Shown here: positions 16,972 to 21,384 of the stretch, in pieces
Position numbering within the stretch: the stretch's first letter is position 1
Layout: each line of letters begins with the position of its first letter
NCBI GenBank assembly: GCA_024644775.1
Contig: JAHEHB010000034.1
Location: forward strand, 1-21,384
Source: Deltaproteobacteria bacterium
Lineage (GTDB): Bacteria; Desulfobacterota; Desulfobacteria; Desulfobacterales; SURF-15
Direction of reading: 5' to 3'
DNA: 21,384 nt
The notes under the pieces: model-generated
Databases searched by the model: none
Told to the model about the DNA's origin: nothing
Seen by the model: the letters and a program-made list of their open reading frames with translations, nothing else
Position numbers and translations under genes: made by a program

Positions 16972-17271
16972 TTATTTTTTGGAACTTACCTGAATATAGT
17001 TGTTGTAGGTACCATAACAATTTATACAGGCATGATCAGTATTCGGATCCGTTTGCCAATGACCATCCACCAAAAATTTGTACTCATAACCGCCAGGTAA
17101 CAGCATGGTTGTCTTTTCCCATATACCATCATTGTTTTTAATCATGGCGTGCTTTTTTGGATTCCAACCATTAAAATCACCCATAAGAACCACCTGATTT
17201 GCATCTGGAGCATCCAATCTGAAAATGACGCGACTCCTCTTAGGCTTAGCCTTTAAATTCCGTTTTGGCAT
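16972..17271 (-). CDS. Free-standing AMPK-beta-like CBM48 glycogen-binding protein
   Basis: A 99-residue protein that is almost entirely one CBM48 domain after a basic leader (residues 1-13, six K/R). Key glycogen-binding positions known from AMPK beta subunits are present: GDFNGW (W36 matching W100), YEYKFLVDG (K65 matching K126), GHW (W72 matching W133), and GTYNNYIQV near the C-terminus (matching N150). No catalytic domain follows. Residues 82-85 read CINC, an extra CxxC placed just before the binding loop and not seen in AMPK beta. Start ATG 17271 has GGAGG (complement of 17276-17280) 4 nt upstream; a longer frame to 17340 has no support. It is the first gene of the five-gene operon, 23 nt before the rhodanese-ferritin gene. 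Likely it targets partner proteins to glycogen or senses glycogen; the partner is unknown. Confidence 0.88.
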   Translation of the reverse strand: MPKRNLKAKPKRSRVIFRLDAPDANQVVLMGDFNGWNPKKHAMIKNNDGIWEKTTMLLPGGYEYKFLVDGHWQTDPNTDHACINCYGTYNNYIQVSSKK

Positions 17272-17310
17272 GAAACCTCCGTAAAGAATATACGTGTTTG
17301 GTGTTTTGTA

Positions 17311-17332
17311 TTTAGGCGCATAGTGCCTTAAA
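17311..17332. promoter_or_regulatory. Hairpin in the leader of the CBM48 operon
   Basis: TTTAGGC and GCCTTAAA form a stem with one bulged A and an inner G-C pair around a short AT loop. It lies about 40 nt upstream of the CBM48 start codon, inside the predicted 5' leader. It could protect the transcript or be an operator half; function is not shown. Confidence 0.4.
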
Positions 17333-17335
17333 ACT

Positions 17336-17349
17336 GACAAAACTTTGTC
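17336..17349. promoter_or_regulatory. Candidate operator palindrome GACAAA-AC-TTTGTC
   Basis: A 14-nt element with perfect 6-bp arms and a 2-nt centre. It begins 5 nt downstream of a candidate -10 box for the minus-strand operon, so it would cover the transcription start, an ideal place for a repressor. The regulator is not identified. Confidence 0.4.
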
Positions 17350-17353
17350 GATT

Positions 17354-17381
17354 ATTAAATGAGCCTCAGTTTTTTTGTAAA
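17354..17381 (-). promoter_or_regulatory. Candidate sigma-70-type promoter of the five-gene operon
   Basis: On the minus strand TTTACA (17381-17376) and TTTAAT (17359-17354) are separated by 16 nt; each matches five of six consensus bases. The leader would be about 75 nt before the CBM48 start. It fits the 287-nt gap after the Lon-like gene and the terminator-like hairpin there. Confidence 0.42.
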
Positions 17382-17382
17382 A

Positions 17383-17471
17383 GAAACTGGAAATTTGAAA
17401 CTGGATAAGAACGGATTGGATCTATTTGAAATTGAAAGAATAACTTTCCCAAGTTTCAAGTATCAAGTTTC
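17383..17471. repeat. Imperfect inverted repeat, arms about 22 nt
   Basis: The left arm 17383-17404 (GAAACTGG...TGAAACTGG) and the reverse complement of the right arm 17449-17471 (GAAACTTG...TGAAACTTGG) match except for a few bases and one 1-nt gap; each arm itself holds two GAAACT units. The centre is 44 nt of AT-rich DNA. It sits between the Lon-like gene and the candidate promoter of the next operon. Confidence 0.55.
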
Positions 17472-17499
17472 GAGGATCGTTCATTGAAAGAAAACGGCT

Positions 17500-17512
17500 A
17501 CCCCAAAGGGGT
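17500..17512. other. Small hairpin ACCCC-AAA-GGGGT downstream of the Lon-like gene
   Basis: A perfect 5-bp GC-rich stem with a 3-nt loop. On the minus strand it is followed by AGCCGTTTTC, a weak T-run, so it could be a secondary stop after the Lon-like gene. Confidence 0.3.
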
Positions 17513-17539
17513 CACTTCTTCCGAGAGCAGTCTTGAAAG

Positions 17540-17570
17540 AAGCGTAGAATTTTATGAATCAACTACGCTT
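17540..17570 (-). terminator. Terminator-like hairpin at the end of the Lon-like gene
   Basis: AAGCGTAG (17540-17547) and CTACGCTT (17563-17570) form a perfect 8-bp stem with a 15-nt loop that contains the stop codon of the Lon-like gene. On the minus strand the stem is followed by CTTTC, a modest pyrimidine tract; on the plus strand it is followed by a stronger T-rich stretch. The position fits termination of the hsp20-lon transcript before the CBM48 operon. Confidence 0.45.
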
Positions 17571-20006
17571 TTCCTTTTTCTCTTCATCGGAAAATTTTTT
17601 GAGCCCTTCGGCGAGCTCTCTCAGTTTCTGATCGACCCGATAGTTAATAGTCCCTTCCGCATAGCGACCATCCGGTTGCTTTGTGCCTGATTCTTTTCCC
17701 GTCAGGATTTCGATCCCCCCACTGATGGTTGATACCGGATATATACGAAACCGGCCTTTTTCAACGGCTTCGACGACATCCTTGCGAAGCATAAGATCCT
17801 TTACGTTGCTTTCAGGTATCATCACCCCTTGCTTTCCTGTAAAGCCCTTGTGCTTGCAGCAATCGAAAAACCCTTCTATCTTTTGATTTACACCGCCAAT
17901 GGCTTGAACCTCTCCGTTTTGATTCACCGATCCGGTAACCGCAATCGACTGCTTGATGGGAACCTCGGACAAACTGGAAAGCAACGCATAGATCTCGGTG
18001 GATGATGCACTGTCGCCATCGACACCGCTGTAAGATTGTTCAAACGCAATGCTGGCACTCATGGTTAGCGGCTTGTCCTGGGCGTATTGTTTTCTCAAGT
18101 AGCCACTGAGAATGAGCATCCCCTTATTGTGGGTGTTGCCGGACATATCCGCTTCCCTTTCTATATTGATCAGCCCTGCTCGGCCCATGGAAGTGGAAGC
18201 GGTGATCCGTGACGGTTTGCCGAACATGTAATCCCCTAAGGAATATACCGCCAGACCGTTTACCTGTCCAATGACTTCCCCGTCCACATCGATCATCAGT
18301 GTGCCCCGGTCGATCATCTCCTGAATATGCTCCTCGACCCTGTTGGATCGGTAGATTTTGGCCTCGACGGCCTTATCCACATGGTTTTCCTTAACCACGG
18401 ATCCGTTCTCGTTGCCGGCCCAAAAATCCGCCTCCCGGATCAGATCCCGGATTGCCGGAAAGCTGGTGGATATTTTCTCTTGGCGCCCGGCCATTCGAAC
18501 CGCATGTTCCACCATAGCAGCGATTGCCGAACGGTCAAATGGCTTCAAATTCTCCTCGTCGGTTGCCATCTTGATAAATTCCGCAAACTGCTGAATGCTT
18601 TTTTCGGTCTTATTCATTGCCGTGTCAAAGTCCGCCCTGACCTTAAATATCTTTTTGATATCCGGATCATGGTGCAGCAGCAACTGATGTAGAAATACAT
18701 CTGAAATAAGAACCACTTTAAGATCCAGTTCGATGGGATCGGGTTTGAGTCCGGTTGTTGTTAAGAAATAGCCGGGGTCAAAGGTTTGAATTTCAAGCCT
18801 TCTGCTTTTAAGCGCTCTTTTCAGCGCTGCCCACACACCCGGCTCTACAATGGCATCCACAAGATTGAACACAAGAAATCCCCCGTTTGCTTTTACCAAA
18901 GACCCGGCCTTGATCTTGCTGAAGTCCGTCCGCCACACACCACTCCGATCAACCACCCGCTCGATGCTGCCGAAAATATTTCTGTAAGTCGGATACTCCT
19001 CGACGATAACCGGTGGACTTTTTTGTTCGCTGTTATCCACCAAAAGATTTACCTCATAGGGTTGAAACCGGTCGATGTTCGGCATCATCTGGGGTAGCCC
19101 GGGTGTCTGTGGGGGTTGTTGGGGGCTGAATATTTCAAGATGATCTGCCATGTCATCGATCATTGCCTCCAGATATTTTCTGATCGCATCGGCTTGATAT
19201 TTTTCTGCGACTCTGGAGGTGAGGTCGGACGCCGCTTTCATGAACGCGGCTCGATCCATGGCTTCGATCTTTTCCTTGACTTCTCGTTGAAGATCCCTGA
19301 GTTCAAGAAAAATCTGATCGATCTGCCCCCTCAACTTCGCATGCTTTTGTTTCAAGGTTTCCCATTCGTCTTTTGGAAATCTTCCCTTTTCAACCATTGT
19401 TTCAAGCTGATCAATGGGTATCGGTTTATCGTCCACCAGCGGCATCAACTCGGGTTTTTTGAACTGTCCGATTTGGACATCCACTAGGGCAAACCCCTCC
19501 TCCTTCACTTTCTGATCCAAACCCTTGAAAAAACTGCCCGCTTGCTTCTCAGAGGTCTCCAGGATCTGTTTTTTCACATTAATATATTCCTGGCTTTCGA
19601 AAAACGCGGGAATCTCCTTTTTTAACCTTTCCACAAGATTTTTAATCTCTCGTTTAAAGGCAGCGCCCTGACCGGCTTTCAACCGCAACAAGGTTGGGGT
19701 TTCAGGATTTTTAAAGCAGTTCACATAACAGAGGTCATCCGGTACAGTATCCCGTTTAGACATCTCCTCAAGCAACTTTTTCACGGTCGACATCCTACCG
19801 GAACCTGCCATACCGGTAACGAATATATTGTATCCCGGTTTGTCGATGTTTACCCCGAATCGGAAAGCCTCAACGCCTCTATCCTGGCCGACAATCTCCT
19901 TTAAGGGTCTGATATCTTGCGTGGTTTCAAAAGACAAGGTAGCCGGATCGAGTCGCCATCTGAGATGTTCGACAGGGACTTCCTTGGATGATTTGTTGTC
20001 GGACAT
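17559..20006 (-). CDS. Lon-like ATP-dependent protease (AAA_32 / Lon_C, S16 family)
   Basis: An 815-residue cytosolic protease with an N-terminal AAA-type module (Walker A-like TGMAGSGRMS, R71 in the usual lysine place), a long helical middle region (about 120-300) rich in K/E that probably forms coiled coils, and a C-terminal Lon protease domain. The catalytic dyad is S666 in GVDGDSASS and K709 in GGVNQKIEG, 43 residues apart as in E. coli Lon (S679/K722). The layout matches the non-classical Lon group often annotated as Lon-like or AAA_32 protease, not the 780-residue LonA with its N-terminal substrate domain. In that group arginine in the P-loop is common, so it is not damage. The start ATG has AAGGGG about 8 nt upstream. 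It follows hsp20 by 35 nt, pairing a holding chaperone with a protease for damaged proteins. Confidence 0.92.
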   Translation of the reverse strand: MSDNKSSKEVPVEHLRWRLDPATLSFETTQDIRPLKEIVGQDRGVEAFRFGVNIDKPGYNIFVTGMAGSGRMSTVKKLLEEMSKRDTVPDDLCYVNCFKNPETPTLLRLKAGQGAAFKREIKNLVERLKKEIPAFFESQEYINVKKQILETSEKQAGSFFKGLDQKVKEEGFALVDVQIGQFKKPELMPLVDDKPIPIDQLETMVEKGRFPKDEWETLKQKHAKLRGQIDQIFLELRDLQREVKEKIEAMDRAAFMKAASDLTSRVAEKYQADAIRKYLEAMIDDMADHLEIFSPQQPPQTPGLPQMMPNIDRFQPYEVNLLVDNSEQKSPPVIVEEYPTYRNIFGSIERVVDRSGVWRTDFSKIKAGSLVKANGGFLVFNLVDAIVEPGVWAALKRALKSRRLEIQTFDPGYFLTTTGLKPDPIELDLKVVLISDVFLHQLLLHHDPDIKKIFKVRADFDTAMNKTEKSIQQFAEFIKMATDEENLKPFDRSAIAAMVEHAVRMAGRQEKISTSFPAIRDLIREADFWAGNENGSVVKENHVDKAVEAKIYRSNRVEEHIQEMIDRGTLMIDVDGEVIGQVNGLAVYSLGDYMFGKPSRITASTSMGRAGLINIEREADMSGNTHNKGMLILSGYLRKQYAQDKPLTMSASIAFEQSYSGVDGDSASSTEIYALLSSLSEVPIKQSIAVTGSVNQNGEVQAIGGVNQKIEGFFDCCKHKGFTGKQGVMIPESNVKDLMLRKDVVEAVEKGRFRIYPVSTISGGIEILTGKESGTKQPDGRYAEGTINYRVDQKLRELAEGLKKFSDEEKKEKRS

Positions 20007-20041
20007 TTACGCCCCCCTTCTGTGCAGTTAGTGTCAGCCGA

Positions 20042-20488
20042 CTATTTGATATCAACTCGGATCCCGTGAGAATCGCCGGGATCGTGTTTGGGCATTGTAA
20101 TCGCTAAAACGTCATCCTTGTAGATCGCCTCGATTTCATCCACTTTTACCCTATGGGGCAATGAAATGGTTCGCGAGAATGAGCCAAAACGTCTCCTGAT
20201 ACGTTGATAAGATTCGCCCTCTTCGATTGTCGACTCTTTTGTTTCACCTTTTATTGTTAAAGTGCTCTCCGTCGCCGAGATGTCCATGTCTTCGGGTTTC
20301 ATGCCGGGAAGTTTGGCCATTAACACCAAAGTATGTTCGGTTTCAGAAAGATTCACGGAAATAGTCTCTGGAAATTCCATGAGGGTTGAGGGAACACCAA
20401 ATTCTGTGCTGCATCTCCGAAACGTTCTTTCGATATCTCGTCTCAGTCTATCGATTTCTCGATTTTTCCATAATATGAGTTCGGTCAT
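20042..20488 (-). CDS. Hsp20 / alpha-crystallin small heat-shock protein
   Basis: A 148-residue ATP-independent holding chaperone that binds unfolding proteins in the cytosol. The alpha-crystallin domain spans about residues 42-138, with LVLMAKLPGMKPEDMDI, SLPHRVKVDEIEA and the family's closing strand DDVLAITMPK (usually GVLxVxxPK). The N-terminal arm has a basic, amphipathic helix (REIDRLRRDIERTFRR). No C-terminal IxI motif is evident; IRVDIK is the nearest sequence. The start ATG has GGAGG (complement of 20496-20500) 7 nt upstream. The Lon-like gene begins 35 nt after its stop, so they probably form a stress operon. The 203-nt upstream spacer shows no CIRCE element and no clear sigma-32 promoter, so control is unknown. 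Confidence 0.93.
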   Translation of the reverse strand: MTELILWKNREIDRLRRDIERTFRRCSTEFGVPSTLMEFPETISVNLSETEHTLVLMAKLPGMKPEDMDISATESTLTIKGETKESTIEEGESYQRIRRRFGSFSRTISLPHRVKVDEIEAIYKDDVLAITMPKHDPGDSHGIRVDIK

Positions 20489-20691
20489 TCCAAAACCTCC
20501 GTATCGTATCTAATGACGATGTGATAATAAAATTGCCGATGTTCAACCAAATGATATTTGATACTGGATTCAAACAATCGCATATCGAGCATCCAGTTTC
20601 CGACCCACCCGAAGGGCGTTAAATTGATATCCCAATATTAAATTCACCGACGTCTGTATGCAAGGGGTATTTGGGTTATTTAAAATAAGGG

Positions 20692-21384
20692 TTATTTTTC
20701 TGTATTCAAAATAATCCTGGCATCCGCCACGATACAATTTTCTTTCGTGCACATGACCGGGTTAAGATCGATGCTGTCAAAATCTGTTTCCAGATGCATA
20801 ACCATATCGGAAAAAGAGAGAAGCAGTCGCGACAGTTTGTCAATATTGACCGGCGGAATACCCCGGTACCCTTTGATAAGTTGACGGGCTTTGAGACCAT
20901 CGATCATGGGAAATAGGTTTTCTTCGGTGATGGGAGCCATACGAATACTGGTATCCTGATAGACTTCAACACCGGTTCCGCCGATTCCCAGCAGGATGAC
21001 CGCCCCGAATTGATAATCCATCTTCGCACCAACGATGAGCTCGATCCCCTCCAAAGTCTCTTCAACCAGCATTCCTTCAAAGCCATTGAGGGATTTAAAC
21101 TTGTTGAAAATTTTTTCCAGTTTACACTCGCTATCGATTCCCAGTACAACACCGCCACCATCCGACTTATGCATGATTTTTGGAGAGACGATCTTTCCAA
21201 CAACCGGATAACCGATTTCATTTGCAGCTTCAACGGCCTTGTCCAAACGCTTTGCCCATTTATACTTTGGAACAGGGATCCCCGCCAATTTCAGAAAAAG
21301 CTTGGCGTCCGGTTCGAGCACCCATCCCTGCTTTCTCGAAACCGATAAAATATCTTGCATCTTTTTTTTCAACACGGCCGACAC
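20692..21384 (-). CDS. ATP-grasp subunit of an ADP-forming acetyl/acyl-CoA synthetase (5' end at window edge)
   Basis: A protein of about 230 residues with the ATP-grasp_5 domain. Visible motifs are LAGIPVPKY, GYPVVGKIVSPKIMHKSDGG, a glycine-rich GIGGTGVEVYQD and the metal/ATP-binding end DSIDLNPVM. This matches the beta subunit of ADP-forming acetyl-CoA synthetase (AcdB, about 230 residues), which converts acyl-CoA, ADP and phosphate to acid, CoA and ATP together with a CoA-binding alpha subunit. The reading frame runs to the window edge, where the last in-frame codon is a GTG (21384-21382). An ATG at 21360 has only a weak upstream site. The true start may therefore lie at the edge or outside the window, and a fusion to an alpha domain upstream cannot be excluded. 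It is 203 nt from hsp20, and no shared function is evident. Confidence 0.85.
   Translation of the reverse strand: MSAVLKKKMQDILSVSRKQGWVLEPDAKLFLKLAGIPVPKYKWAKRLDKAVEAANEIGYPVVGKIVSPKIMHKSDGGGVVLGIDSECKLEKIFNKFKSLNGFEGMLVEETLEGIELIVGAKMDYQFGAVILLGIGGTGVEVYQDTSIRMAPITEENLFPMIDGLKARQLIKGYRGIPPVNIDKLSRLLLSFSDMVMHLETDFDSIDLNPVMCTKENCIVADARIILNTEK

Noticed and set aside
20489..20691. A heat-shock control element (CIRCE or sigma-32 promoter) upstream of hsp20
   Set aside because: No TTAGCACTC/GAGTGCTAA pair is present. TTGAAC and TATTAT boxes occur but only 11 nt apart, too close for a promoter.
1..21384. CRISPR array, tRNA/rRNA genes, insertion sequence or prophage
   Set aside because: No regularly spaced repeats, no tRNA-like cloverleaf or rRNA sequence, and no transposase, integrase or phage structural gene was recognised.

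Overview
The window looks like chromosomal DNA from a mesophilic anaerobic bacterium. The moderate GC, the short AT-rich spacers with inverted repeats, and the mix of glycogen, rubrerythrin-like, Lon-like and ADP-forming acyl-CoA synthetase genes suggest a Desulfobacterota ('deltaproteobacterial') host. That placement is an inference from gene content, not a phylogenetic result.

Left half, + strand (about 315-12609): a glycogen / alpha-glucan cluster. A GDP-mannose-type pyrophosphorylase (manC-like, with a damaged isomerase cupin) is followed 19 nt later by a very large two-active-site debranching protein, a GH13 domain fused to a GH133 amylo-1,6-glucosidase domain, laid out like eukaryotic glycogen debranching enzyme. 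A 254-nt spacer holding an inverted repeat leads to a glycogen phosphorylase of the alpha-glucan type. A 195-nt spacer packed with REP-like hairpins leads to a glycogen synthase, and 4 nt later comes a branching enzyme of the eukaryotic-like GH13_8 type. Synthesis, branching, phosphorolysis and debranching of an alpha-1,4/1,6-glucan are all present. No ADP-glucose pyrophosphorylase (glgC) is present in the window.

Right half, - strand, convergent with the first (about 21384-12712). In transcription order: an ATP-grasp acyl-CoA synthetase (ADP-forming) subunit that touches the window edge; an Hsp20 small heat-shock protein and a Lon-like AAA+/serine protease 35 nt apart; then, after a terminator-like hairpin, an inverted repeat and a candidate promoter/operator, a tight five-gene operon with 14-23 nt gaps. 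That operon encodes a free-standing AMPK-beta-like CBM48 glycogen-binding protein, a rhodanese-ferritin-like fusion, an FAD/NAD(P) disulfide-type oxidoreductase, a tandem universal stress protein and a GT4 glycosyltransferase. Nearly all its genes carry strong AGGAGG-type ribosome-binding sites.

The most interesting reading is that the five-gene operon joins glycogen binding (CBM48 carrying an extra CxxC) to redox/stress functions and sits next to a glycogen cluster of unusually eukaryote-like architecture. This is a hypothesis drawn from gene order and domain content.
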